Part shown: positions 5,329 through 13,048 of the stretch, piece by piece
Position numbering within the stretch: the stretch's first letter is position 1
How the letters are laid out: every line of letters begins with the position of its first letter
Source: JARRRD01 sp037381085
Lineage (GTDB): Bacteria > Nitrospirota > Thermodesulfovibrionia > Thermodesulfovibrionales > UBA6898
Length of the DNA stretch: 17,262 bases
NCBI GenBank assembly: GCA_037381085.1
Contig: JARRRD010000054.1
Coordinates: 1 to 17,262 of the forward strand
Direction: 5' to 3'
Notes under the pieces: model-generated
Seen by the model: only the letters and a program-made list of their open reading frames with translations
Told to the model about the DNA's origin: nothing
Databases searched by the model: none
Position numbers and translations under genes: made by a program

Positions 5329-7203
5329 ATGGAAATAAAGATATCAAACGGCGAGACCGTCGGGGCCGGGTTCGGTGAAAGCATATATGAGGCACTCAAG
5401 GGCCGCGGCATATATCTGGTTGCGTCCTGCGGCGGCAAGGGCGTGTGCGGAAAATGCCGCGTCAGGATTCTCGATGGCTTGGTCAGAACGGAATCGTCGG
5501 GAAAGCTGAGAAGGAAGGAGATCGAGGAACATTATGCCCTTGCCTGCAAGACCTTTCCCGAAGGGGACATCTTCATCGAGATTCCCGAGGGGTCCAGGCT
5601 CATCGTAGGGGACAAGATAGCTGTTTCGAAGTCGAAGGATCTCATGGAGTCCCTCCACGCCTTTGGTACCGATATTACTCCAATGGTGAGGACGGTCCAC
5701 CTGAAGATCGATCCCCCGACTGTCGAGGACCATGTCAGCGACCTTGACCGACTTGTCGGCGAGCTGGATCGTAGCGGGATCACGGGAGTGAGGTTTTCTC
5801 ATGGTCTTCTCAAGTCTCTCGCAGGCACGCTGAGGTCTTCGGGCTGGGAGGTGAATCTGACCTTGAGCGAGGGCCTCGATGCCGTATCGGTATCTTCAGG
5901 CGGTCCCGCGAAGAAGTACGGGATAGCCGTTGACATCGGTACGACCACTGTCGTCCTCTATCTCGTGGATTACTCCGACGGCAGCCTTGTGGATGTCGGT
6001 ATGACCTATAATTCGCAGATGCGTTACGGCGACGACGTAATCACGAGGATCGTACACGCCACCGAGGGAGGGGGGCTCGCCGACCTGAGGGACGCGGTGG
6101 TGAGCGATATCAACGACCTCCTGCAGCCGGTCTGCGAACGTCACGGAGTAGCCAGGGAGTTTATCGATTCCGTTGTCATGTCGGGCAATACCACCATGGC
6201 TCAGCTATTTTGGGGGCTCGATCCGGCGTCGATAAGAGAAGAGCCCTATGTTCCCACGCTGAACTCTTTCCCCCGGTGGAGCGCCGGCACTGCCGGGATA
6301 AAGGTGAGCCGTCGTGCACCCGTCTTTACTCTTCCCTGTGTGGGAAGCTACGTAGGAGGAGATATTGTAGCCGGCGTAATGGCGTCGCGGATGTACACCG
6401 GTCCCGAAATTTCTCTTTTTATGGATATAGGCACGAACGGTGAGATTGCGATCGGGAACAACGAATGGCTGATAACCGCGGCGTGTTCGATGGGACCGTG
6501 TTTCGAGGGTTCCGGCATACGGCACGGCATGAGGGCCACCGAAGGGGCCATAGAGTCCGTGAGGATAGACCGCGACACTTTCGAGCCTGACCTCGGCGTC
6601 ATCGGCGACGCCGTTCCCGCGGGAATCTGCGGGTCGGGCATGATAGATGCGATCTCAGAGCTCTTTCTGTCCGGAGTGATCGATCAGAAGGGGAAGTTTG
6701 TTAAGGATGTGAATACTGACAGGATAAGGGTAGAGGATGAGGGGCCCGAGTTTGTTTTTTACAAAGGGGGGCTTAAGGACATTGTTCTTACCGAGGTGGA
6801 CATAGAGAACGTTGTGCGCGCAAAGGCTGCGCTCTACGCCGGCGTGTGCCTGCTGCTGAGAGAGGTCGGCCTCACTCTCGACGTCGTTGAAAAGGTCTAC
6901 ATCGCCGGAGGGTTCGGGAACTACCTTAATGTCAATAAGGCGATCATGATCGGTATGCTCCCCGACATGCCGGAGGAGAAATTTTCTTTTATCGGGAATG
7001 CCTCGATTGCCGGCGCCTATCTCTGTCTTCTTTCGGAGAAGATGCGCGGCGAGGCGGAAGCGATTGCCCGAAAAATGACCTACATGGAGCTTTCTGTTTC
7101 GAGGGGCTTTATGGATGAATATATGTCCGCCCTTTTCCTACCCCATACCAATATAGACCTTTTTCCAACGGTCAAGGACATTTATAGGGCGGACGCGCGA
7201 TAA
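5329..7203 (+). CDS. RACE-type ferredoxin/ASKHA protein (reductive activator of corrinoid enzymes, DUF4445)
   Basis: 624 residues, normal for the family. The N-terminal [2Fe-2S] ferredoxin domain (about 1-90) has cysteines C34, C40, C43 and C73 (C-x5-C-x2-C-x29-C). A linker/middle domain follows (about 90-195), then a sugar-kinase/Hsp70-like ASKHA domain with phosphate motifs VDIGTTT (about 201-207), SGNTTMAQ, DIGTNGEIAIG, CSMGPCFEGSGI, GICGSGMIDA and the C-terminal IAGGFGNYL. RACo/RamA-type proteins use ATP to drive one-electron reduction of inactive Co(II) corrinoid back to Co(I) in methyltransferases or the corrinoid iron-sulfur protein of the Wood-Ljungdahl pathway. No corrinoid protein or methyltransferase is in this window, so its client is unknown. 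It appears monocistronic with its own promoter. Confidence 0.9.
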   Translation: MEIKISNGETVGAGFGESIYEALKGRGIYLVASCGGKGVCGKCRVRILDGLVRTESSGKLRRKEIEEHYALACKTFPEGDIFIEIPEGSRLIVGDKIAVSKSKDLMESLHAFGTDITPMVRTVHLKIDPPTVEDHVSDLDRLVGELDRSGITGVRFSHGLLKSLAGTLRSSGWEVNLTLSEGLDAVSVSSGGPAKKYGIAVDIGTTTVVLYLVDYSDGSLVDVGMTYNSQMRYGDDVITRIVHATEGGGLADLRDAVVSDINDLLQPVCERHGVAREFIDSVVMSGNTTMAQLFWGLDPASIREEPYVPTLNSFPRWSAGTAGIKVSRRAPVFTLPCVGSYVGGDIVAGVMASRMYTGPEISLFMDIGTNGEIAIGNNEWLITAACSMGPCFEGSGIRHGMRATEGAIESVRIDRDTFEPDLGVIGDAVPAGICGSGMIDAISELFLSGVIDQKGKFVKDVNTDRIRVEDEGPEFVFYKGGLKDIVLTEVDIENVVRAKAALYAGVCLLLREVGLTLDVVEKVYIAGGFGNYLNVNKAIMIGMLPDMPEEKFSFIGNASIAGAYLCLLSEKMRGEAEAIARKMTYMELSVSRGFMDEYMSALFLPHTNIDLFPTVKDIYRADAR

Positions 7204-7289
7204 ACGCTGCCCGCGTACAAACCTGAAAAAGGCAGATGGCCGCATAAGGCACAAAAATCACAGAGAAAAAACAAGAGGTTGGAAGGGGA

Positions 7290-7312
7290 AAATGCTCACC
7301 AAGTGAGTATTT
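7290..7312. terminator. Hairpin in the convergent gap, possible bidirectional terminator
   Basis: A 10-bp stem with one G:T pair (7290-7299 with 7303-7312, loop CAA) is flanked by AAAA on the left and TATTTC on the right. It lies between the ends of the RACE gene (+, ends 7203) and panC (-, ends 7441). The rest of 7204-7440 is AT-richer than its surroundings and shows no gene. Confidence 0.45.
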
Positions 7313-7440
7313 CAATAACATTAGTTTTTGATTTCTTATGTGCTTTTTGTGGCTTAAGAGCTCTTTATAGGATTATCATTTTCGGATCAATAACAACAAA
7401 CGGATTGCGCTGCAACACGCCGGAGGCAAGCAGCCCCGCC

Positions 7441-8292
7441 TTACGACAGGTTGACGATTAGGTTATCGATCAGGCGAATCTTTCCCAATCTTGCCGCAAC
7501 CGCAAGGAGGACCTCATTCTTTGTCTCGTCCAGTTCCTCCAGCGTCACCGGATCGTACACCGATGCATAATCGACCCGGGTGACGAGAGGCTCCTCCGAA
7601 AGTATCTTTTCCATGATTTCCCTGACTTCCTTTGCTGATCTTCGGCCGTCTTTGAGGGAATCGGAAGCCGCAGTCAGTGCCCTGAACAGGACCGGCGCGG
7701 CCCTTCTCTGCTCAACGTCCAGGTAAAGGTTGCGGGAGCTCATCGCCAGACCGTCATGCTCCCTTACTGTCGGACAGACAACCACCTCAACGCCGAAGTT
7801 GAGGTCCTTCACCATCCTCCTGATCACCACCGTCTGCTGGAAATCCTTCTGCCCGAAGTAGACCCTCGTGGGGTTTGTAATGTTCAGCATCTTGGCGACT
7901 ACGGTGGTCACGCCTCTGAAATGTCCCGGCCTCAGGCCTCCGCAAAGCCTCTCGGATATACCGTCCACAGCGACGTAAGTGGAAAAATCCGGGGGATACA
8001 TGGGAGGCCCGTCGGGGAGAAACGCCGTGTCTACCTCGGCTTCCCGGAGTTTCTTTATGTCTTCCTCCATGTTTCTGGGGTAGCTGTCGAGGTCTTCAGA
8101 GGGGCCGAACTGAATAGGGTTTACAAATATACTCACGACGGTGACGTCGTTCTCCATTTTCGCCCGTCCCACCAGGCTCATGTGACCCTCGTGGAGGGCG
8201 CCCATTGTGGGAACGAATCCTATCGATCTCCCTTTGAGAAAATGCTTCCTGCACGTATCCTGAACGATGCGGGGTATCCGGATTATTTCCAT
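7441..8292 (-). CDS. panC: Pantothenate synthetase (pantoate-beta-alanine ligase)
   Basis: 283 residues, full length. It catalyses ATP-dependent condensation of pantoate with beta-alanine, the last step of pantothenate (coenzyme A precursor) synthesis in the cytoplasm. Visible: FVPTMGALHEGHMSL (about 26-40) with the HxGH nucleotide signature (H34, H37), VSIFVNPIQFGPSEDLDSYPR, the GxRPGHFxGVxTVVxKML active-site block, YFGQKDFQQ and the MSSRN segment that acts like a KMSKS loop. The ATG at 8292 has AAGGG upstream. It follows a terminator after the rhodanese gene, so it is probably transcribed separately, although no convincing promoter is visible in 8293-8390. panB and panD are not in the window. 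Confidence 0.97.
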   Translation of the reverse strand: MEIIRIPRIVQDTCRKHFLKGRSIGFVPTMGALHEGHMSLVGRAKMENDVTVVSIFVNPIQFGPSEDLDSYPRNMEEDIKKLREAEVDTAFLPDGPPMYPPDFSTYVAVDGISERLCGGLRPGHFRGVTTVVAKMLNITNPTRVYFGQKDFQQTVVIRRMVKDLNFGVEVVVCPTVREHDGLAMSSRNLYLDVEQRRAAPVLFRALTAASDSLKDGRRSAKEVREIMEKILSEEPLVTRVDYASVYDPVTLEELDETKNEVLLAVAARLGKIRLIDNLIVNLS

Positions 8293-8390
8293 TCTGCCCT
8301 TACCTATGTCGTGTCGATTCGCCGTTTCTATTGTCTGAGCGGCAATTATTATTACAGGAAAGTCTTATCCGTTGCCACCTCGGTAAAGGG

Positions 8391-8417
8391 GAAAAGGGCG
8401 GATGCAAGCTCCCGCCC
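8391..8417 (-). terminator. Intrinsic terminator after the rhodanese gene
   Basis: Minus strand: GGGCGG (8417-8412), 10-nt loop, CCGCCC (8401-8396), then TTTTC (8395-8391) and more T/C-rich sequence. It begins 10 nt beyond the second TGA (8430-8428), which supports that codon, not the TGA at 8560-8562, as the true end of the gene. Confidence 0.8.
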
Positions 8418-8427
8418 GTCGTTACCA

Positions 8428-8844
8428 TCACTTCTTCTGGAGGGGATATCCCTCCTTCAGCCACCTGTTCCAGCCGCCCTTGAGGACCGCCACCTGCTCC
8501 TTACCGAAGCCGAGGCCTATAAGCTCCCGTGCCACACGGGCACTGGTCTGTTCGTCCGGTCAGGCACAGTATACGACTACCAGCCTGTCTTTCCGGTACT
8601 TGTCTGCCCATGAGGGAACGTCGTCGGGATTCTCCCGAACCGCTCCGCTGATCTTCACGCCGCTCTCATTCCACTCCTTGTCTCTCCTGGCGTCGATAAC
8701 GACGACCCCTGCCTCGCCAAGCATTGATTTCAGGGCCGAAGGACGGATCACCTCGACTTTTGTCAAAACGCAGCCGAAAAACAGGATTGAAAAGAGAAAA
8801 AGGCTTATCACTGACGCGGCGGTCTTCTTCGATAGTTGTATCAC
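8428..8844 (-). CDS. Rhodanese-like lipoprotein with in-frame TGA, candidate selenoprotein
   Basis: 138 residues if TGA codon 95 (8562-8560) is read as selenocysteine; otherwise 94. The GTG start at 8844 overlaps the ispG stop (GTGA) and has AAGGGA ahead. Residues 1-25 form a lipoprotein-like signal (KK, hydrophobic run, FFGC with C25), so the rhodanese domain would sit on the periplasmic side of a membrane. The domain runs from about 34 (RPSALKSML) through VVVIDARRDKEWNESG to LVVVYCA-U-PDEQTSARVARE and then VAVLKGGWNRWLKEGYP. C93 is at the rhodanese catalytic position; the recoded residue is +2, where relatives with the CACPNE-type motif have a second Cys. Codons after the TGA keep the family pattern to the natural end. 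A SECIS-like hairpin follows the TGA. Other genes here use TGA as stop, so the code is standard. A point-mutated pseudogene is the alternative. Confidence 0.75.
8526..8540 (-). promoter_or_regulatory. Candidate bacterial SECIS hairpin
   Basis: Minus strand: CCCGTG (8540-8535), loop TGG (8534-8532), CACGGG (8531-8526). The apical loop begins 26 nt after the TGA. It contains G in its first two bases, matching the published loose description of bacterial SECIS (short stem, small loop with an early G, about 16-37 nt from UGA). An alternative pairing GTGCC/GGCAC with loop CGTGT uses overlapping bases. It lies within coding sequence, as bacterial SECIS elements do. Confidence 0.55.
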
Positions 8845-9944
8845 ATTCCCTTCCCGGCGCCATCGGTTCGCAGAGGGTTTTCCGGCCGGCCGCCCCAGGC
8901 GCCTATCTCCTTCATCAGAGTATCAAAAAGCTCTTCTTCCTTCAGCGTCTTGACGATCTTCCCCCTCCTGAACAAAAGTCCTGAACCTTTCCCGCCTGCT
9001 ATCCCTACATCCGCTTCTCTCGCTTCGCCGGGACCATTCACCACGCAGCCCATGACGGCAACCGTTATAGGCCTGTCGAAATCTCTCAGACTGCTTTCCA
9101 CTTTTGCCGCCAGTCCGCGGATATCTATTTCGCATCTCCCGCAGGTGGGGCAGGAAACAATGCGGGCTCCTCTTTCCCTGAGACCCAGGGATTTCAGGAT
9201 TTCGTATGCTACCCTGACTTCTTCGACGGGACTGGCCGACAGGGAGACTCTTATCGTATCGCCGATACCCTCGGACAACAGTATGCCGAGTCCCGCCGAA
9301 CTCTTTATGATCCCCGTAAAAAAGGGGCCCGCCTCTGAAATTCCGACGTGAAGAGGATATCTGAACCTTCGGGAGAAGAGCCTGTACGCATCCACCGTAG
9401 TCGGCACGTTGGATGCCTTGAGGGATACCTTTATGTTGCGGAAATTCAGGGATTCGAGTATCGAAATGTGCTCCGTTGCGCTCTCCACCAGGGCTTCGGG
9501 GCAAGGCCGCCCGTATTTCCGGAGGAGCTTCCTTTCCACGGAGCCGGCATTGACGCCGACCCTGATCGGGACATTTTCTCCTGCGGCCGCCGCCACTACC
9601 TCGGCGACTTTCCAGCGCGCTCCTATGTTGCCGGGGTTGAGTCTGAGGCCGTCTACCCCCTGTCTTACCGCTTCAAGCGCAAGCCGCCAGTCGAAATGTA
9701 TGTCCGCAATTACGGGGATGGGCGCTGTCCGCTTGATGTTACCGAGCGCCTCGGCCGCCTGTCTGTCGGGTACAGCCACGCGAATGATCTCGCATCCCGC
9801 CTTTGCGAGTGCACGTATCTGCCTCACCGTTGATCGGACGTCACGGGTATCCGTTTTCGTCATCGACTGAACGGTGACCGGGCTGCCGCCTCCTACCGGC
9901 ACATTGCCTACATGGATTTTCTTCGTGTTCTTACGACGCGCCAT
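8841..9944 (-). CDS. ispG: 4-hydroxy-3-methylbut-2-en-1-yl diphosphate synthase (flavodoxin type)
   Basis: 367 residues, the usual size of the bacterial enzyme. It converts MEcPP to HMBPP in the MEP isoprenoid pathway using a [4Fe-4S] cluster. Cluster ligands C265, C268 (SCPTCGRC) and C300 (GCVVNGPGEA) with catalytic E307 match E. coli C270, C273, C305 and E312; C271 is an extra cysteine. The N-terminal TIM-barrel part shows VQSMTKTDTRD, ADIHFDWRLAL and LRLNPGNIG. ATG 9944 has a strong GGAAGGGA ribosome site and lies 14 nt inside mltG; its end overlaps the rhodanese start (GTGA). The three genes are therefore translationally linked. Iron-sulfur and sulfur-transfer genes side by side may or may not be meaningful. 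Confidence 0.97.
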   Translation of the reverse strand: MARRKNTKKIHVGNVPVGGGSPVTVQSMTKTDTRDVRSTVRQIRALAKAGCEIIRVAVPDRQAAEALGNIKRTAPIPVIADIHFDWRLALEAVRQGVDGLRLNPGNIGARWKVAEVVAAAAGENVPIRVGVNAGSVERKLLRKYGRPCPEALVESATEHISILESLNFRNIKVSLKASNVPTTVDAYRLFSRRFRYPLHVGISEAGPFFTGIIKSSAGLGILLSEGIGDTIRVSLSASPVEEVRVAYEILKSLGLRERGARIVSCPTCGRCEIDIRGLAAKVESSLRDFDRPITVAVMGCVVNGPGEAREADVGIAGGKGSGLLFRRGKIVKTLKEEELFDTLMKEIGAWGGRPENPLRTDGAGKGM

Positions 9945-10974
9945 GAGAGTTCCCTTCTTCCTTCACGCTATTTTTAATTTCCTCTTCTCTCTCACGGTAC
10001 AGCTTGACGGCCTTCCGGTGCTCCGCCAGCGTCGTGGAGAAATGATGTACGTGGTCGTCCTGCGACACGAAATAGAGATAGGGGACATTGGCGGGGTATA
10101 CCGCCGCGTAGATCGATTTCATTCCCGGTGAGGCGATCGGTCCGGGAGGCAGGCCTTTTATGAAGTAAGTGTTGTAGGGAGTCTTTCGCTCAAGGTCGCT
10201 CCGGGTGATCTTTCCGGAGGGCCTTTTGACGCCGTACACCGCCGTGGGGTCCGCCTGAAGAGGCATCTTCCTGTTGAGACGATTATGGTATACCGCCGAA
10301 ATAAGCGGCCGCTCGGAATCCACTGCCGCCTCCTTCTCGATTATCGATGCCAGCGTAAGGACCTGGTTTTCCGTCATCCCGATCTCTTTGGCCCTCTCAG
10401 TCACTCTGGAGAGTTTTTCCCGCATCCTGTCGATCATGAGCCCTACGGCATCCTCCAGCGGAACGCCTTTGGGGATACGGTAAGTGTCGGGGAATATGTA
10501 GCCCTCGATGCTGGGTGCGTCGATATCGTGTGCGGCAAGAAAATCCGGGTCGTAGGCAAGCTTCATGAAGTCTTCTTTTGTAGCGACGCCGGCCTCCGCA
10601 AAGGCATGTGCGATCTCGGGCAGCGAGTCGCCTTCCACGATCCTTATGTCATGTGCGATTATCTGTCCCTCGCTGAGTATTGCCAGAATATCGAAAGGAC
10701 TCATGTTGTCCCATATGGAATAGTATCCGGCCCTTATCCTGCGGTCTACCCCGGAAGCCCGTCCCCAGATCATGAAGACCTTCTTGTCCCTTATGAGCCT
10801 GGCGTCCGACAGGATATCCACCACTTGCCTGAATGTCGCTCCCTTTGGAATCTCTATCTCCGTATTTCTGACAGTCTGTGCGGGCACAAACATCTCAAGA
10901 GCCGCATATCCGCAGGCCAGCAGGACAACGGCTGCAGATATGACCAGGATGATGTAAAGAAAACGGCGCGTCAA
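9931..10974 (-). CDS. mltG: MltG endolytic murein transglycosylase (YceG family)
   Basis: 347 residues. One N-terminal membrane helix (about 5-30) anchors a periplasmic LysM-like region and a YceG catalytic domain that cleaves nascent peptidoglycan glycans. Motifs: EGYIFPDTY (157-165), catalytic Glu in SIIEKEA (E213, equivalent to E. coli E218), VYHNRL, MPLQADPTAVYG, YNTY and LPPGPIASPG. The start is a TTG at 10974; an in-frame TAA lies five codons upstream, and no Shine-Dalgarno is seen, so initiation probably depends on upstream translation or is weak. The reading is leftwards from groEL through a hairpin (10994-11025) and ends inside ispG by 14 nt. Confidence 0.93.
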   Translation of the reverse strand: MTRRFLYIILVISAAVVLLACGYAALEMFVPAQTVRNTEIEIPKGATFRQVVDILSDARLIRDKKVFMIWGRASGVDRRIRAGYYSIWDNMSPFDILAILSEGQIIAHDIRIVEGDSLPEIAHAFAEAGVATKEDFMKLAYDPDFLAAHDIDAPSIEGYIFPDTYRIPKGVPLEDAVGLMIDRMREKLSRVTERAKEIGMTENQVLTLASIIEKEAAVDSERPLISAVYHNRLNRKMPLQADPTAVYGVKRPSGKITRSDLERKTPYNTYFIKGLPPGPIASPGMKSIYAAVYPANVPYLYFVSQDDHVHHFSTTLAEHRKAVKLYREREEEIKNSVKEEGNSHGAS

Positions 10975-10993
10975 TGCGAGGAGGAATTAAGGG

Positions 10994-11025
10994 GCGGGAG
11001 TGAGGAGGACATCTCCTCACCCCGC
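10994..11025 (-). terminator. Strong hairpin between groEL and mltG, terminator or attenuator
   Basis: GCGGG (10994-10998) and GTGAGGAG (11000-11007) pair with CTCCTCAC (11013-11020) and CCCGC (11021-11025): 13 bp with one bulged A and a 5-nt loop. On the minus-strand transcript it is followed by CCCTTAATT, only a poor T tract. It begins 21 nt after the groEL stop. It may partly terminate groESL mRNA, protect its 3' end, or lower mltG expression. Confidence 0.6.
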
Positions 11026-11045
11026 GCTCCCGACACTTCAATTTA

Positions 11046-12677
11046 TTAGTACATCCCGCCCATACCACCTCCCGGAGGCATAGGCGCTTCGGGTTTTTCT
11101 TCGGGGAGTTCAGTGATCATCACCGAGGTGGTAAGCATGAGGGAAGCGACGGAGGAGGCGTTCTGCAGCGCATACCTCGTCACCTTCGTCGGGTCGATAA
11201 TCCCCGACTTCAGCATATCCACATACTGTTCACTGGCGGCGTCGAAGCCGTAATTGGCTTCCTTTGAGGCCTTTACGTTCTCGACGATCACGGAGCCCTC
11301 GAGGCCGGTGTTGTTCACTATCCGGCGGATCGGCTCCTCCAGCGCCCTCTTGATGATGTCCACTCCCACTTTCTGGTCGTGGTTTTCCAGTTTCAGATCA
11401 CTGAGTGCAGCGACGCACCTGAGGAGCGCAACGCCCCCGCCGGGGACCACGCCTTCTTCCACAGCCGCCCGTGTCGCATGCAGTGCGTCTTCGACCCTGG
11501 CCTTCTTCTCCTTCATTTCGGTCTCGGTAGCCGCCCCGACATTGATGACTGCAACGCCGCCCACGATCTTGGCGAGGCGCTCCTGCAGTTTTTCCCGGTC
11601 ATAGTCTGATGTTGTCTCGTCTATCTGGGCCTTGATCTGTTTGACCCTGCCCTGTATCTTGGACGCTTCGCCGGCGCCTTCGACGATCGTGGTGTTTTCT
11701 TTGTCGATGGTTATCTTCTTCGCCCTGCCGAGGTCATCAAGCTTGATGCTCTCGAGTTTGATCCCGAGGTCTTCCGATATGACGGTGCCGCCGGTCAGAA
11801 TAGCTATGTCTTCGAGCATCGCCTTCCGTCTTTCACCGAAACCCGGGGCCTTCACTGCGCAGACCTGCAGTGTGCCCCTCAACTTGTTGACAACCAATGT
11901 CGCGAGGGCCTCACCCTCGACCTCTTCAGCGACGATAAGAAGCGGTTTGCCCATCTTCGCCGTCTGCTCGAGGATAGGCAGGAGGTCCTTCATCGCAGAG
12001 ATCTTCTTTTCATGGATCAGGATGAAGGTATCTTCGAGGGTGCACTCCATCCTGTCAGGGTCAGTCACGAAGTAGGGAGAGGTATACCCCCTGTCAAACT
12101 GCATGCCTTCCACAACGTCCAGGGAGGTAGCCATGCTCTTGGCTTCTTCCACGGTTATGACGCCGTCCTTGCCTACCTTGTCCATTGCATCGGCAATGAG
12201 TTCGCCGATTGTGGCGTCGTTATTCGCCGAGATGGTGCCTCCCTGGGCGATTTCTTCCTTGTCCTGCACGTTCTTGCTGATCTTCTTGAGCTCTTCGACG
12301 ATGCGATCCACAGCTTTTTCGATGCCCCTTTTGATGTCCATGGGGTTCGAGCCGGCGACAACGTGCTTTATGCCGCCGCTGTAAATGGCATGTGCCAGCA
12401 CCGTAGCCGTTGTCGTGCCGTCGCCGGCAACGTCAGAGGTCTTGCTCGCCACCTCCCTCACGAGCTGTGCACCCATATTTTCAAAAGGGTCTTTCAATTC
12501 GATCTCTTTTGCCACGGTCACACCGTCTTTGGTGATGGTGGGAGCGCCGTATTTCTTGTCGATAATAACGTTCTTGCCCTTGGGGCCGAGGGTGGCCGCG
12601 ACCGCGTCGGTCAGAAGGCTTACACCTTTGAGTATCGCGCTTCTTGCCTCTTCGTTAAAGAGAAGCTGTTTTGCCAT
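11046..12677 (-). CDS. groEL: Chaperonin GroEL (60 kDa, Hsp60)
   Basis: 543 residues, full length. Double-ring ATP-dependent folding chamber of the cytoplasm. Visible: ATLGPKGKNVIID (28-40), ATP motif GDGTTTATVLA (85-95), the apical-domain block around EKKISAMKDLLPILE, VKAPGFGERRK, the VEEGVVPGGGVALL signature near 410 and the flexible Gly/Met tail ending GGMGGMY. ATG 12677 is preceded by a perfect AAGGAGG. It follows groES by 37 nt, in the usual order, and is under the CIRCE/HrcA control described upstream. Single-copy features are normal; nothing unusual in the sequence. Confidence 0.99.
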   Translation of the reverse strand: MAKQLLFNEEARSAILKGVSLLTDAVAATLGPKGKNVIIDKKYGAPTITKDGVTVAKEIELKDPFENMGAQLVREVASKTSDVAGDGTTTATVLAHAIYSGGIKHVVAGSNPMDIKRGIEKAVDRIVEELKKISKNVQDKEEIAQGGTISANNDATIGELIADAMDKVGKDGVITVEEAKSMATSLDVVEGMQFDRGYTSPYFVTDPDRMECTLEDTFILIHEKKISAMKDLLPILEQTAKMGKPLLIVAEEVEGEALATLVVNKLRGTLQVCAVKAPGFGERRKAMLEDIAILTGGTVISEDLGIKLESIKLDDLGRAKKITIDKENTTIVEGAGEASKIQGRVKQIKAQIDETTSDYDREKLQERLAKIVGGVAVINVGAATETEMKEKKARVEDALHATRAAVEEGVVPGGGVALLRCVAALSDLKLENHDQKVGVDIIKRALEEPIRRIVNNTGLEGSVIVENVKASKEANYGFDAASEQYVDMLKSGIIDPTKVTRYALQNASSVASLMLTTSVMITELPEEKPEAPMPPGGGMGGMY

Positions 12678-12714
12678 GTTGATCTTCCTCCTTTATTCTA
12701 TTGTAAATAGTGAA

Positions 12715-12978
12715 TTATCCTTCGACGATGCCCAGGATGTCTTCTTCCTTTATGATCAGGTACTCATTGTTGTCTATGTTCACCTTCGAGCCGGAATATT
12801 TGTCAAAGAGGATAGCGTTGCCCACCTTGACGTCCTTGACTTCAGACCCTACCGCCTCTACAACTCCTTTCTGGGGTTTTTCTTTTGCTGATTCGGGGAT
12901 GTAGATACCGCCGGCTGTCTTTTCGCCCTCTTCAGAATACTTTACGAATACCCTGTCTTTAAGTGGCTTGAACTTCAT
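12715..12978 (-). CDS. groES: Co-chaperonin GroES
   Basis: 87 residues from ATG 12978, slightly short but complete. It caps the GroEL ring. Motifs: KFKPLKDRVFVKY at the start, the mobile loop GEKTAGGIYIPESAKEKPQKG (about 17-37), VKVGNAILFDKYSG and the terminal EYLIIKEEDILGIVE. A strong ribosome site (AAAGGAG) stands before 12978. An in-frame start at 13038 would add 20 residues and lie inside the CIRCE operator, so it is rejected. Confidence 0.98.
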   Translation of the reverse strand: MKFKPLKDRVFVKYSEEGEKTAGGIYIPESAKEKPQKGVVEAVGSEVKDVKVGNAILFDKYSGSKVNIDNNEYLIIKEEDILGIVEG

Positions 12979-13021
12979 AGCTCTTTCTCCTTTCGACGTA
13001 TGAAATGGAATGTTTGAGTTG

Positions 13022-13048
13022 TTAGCACTCACCTGCAATGAGTGCTAA
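13022..13048. promoter_or_regulatory. CIRCE operator (HrcA binding site)
   Basis: Perfect consensus inverted repeat TTAGCACTC - 9 nt - GAGTGCTAA. It is located 43 nt upstream of groES and directly downstream of its -10 box, so HrcA bound here would repress groESL until heat or misfolding stress. hrcA itself is not in the window. Confidence 0.98.

Noticed and set aside
7236..7370. Degenerate CACAGAG/CTTTGTGG repeat in the convergent gap
   Set aside because: Resembles common environmental-genome repeats only loosely; no clean repeat units could be matched.
8428..8430. The final TGA of the rhodanese gene as a second Sec codon
   Set aside because: The frame would add only Trp before TAA, and the hairpin that follows looks like a terminator with a T tract, not a SECIS.
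8560..8562. TGA as an ordinary stop or nonsense mutation in the rhodanese gene
   Set aside because: Possible, but the frame stays intact afterwards, the residue replaced is a conserved Cys position, a SECIS-like hairpin follows, and the terminator lies after the later stop. Kept as the main alternative, not ruled out.
7756..8613. 285-codon plus-strand frame across panC and the rhodanese gene
   Set aside because: Antisense shadow; the minus-strand genes have domains, starts and terminator consistent with real expression.
12979..13038. N-terminal extension of groES from 13038
   Set aside because: It would start inside the CIRCE operator, and GroES proteins begin at the KFKPL region where a strong ribosome site exists.
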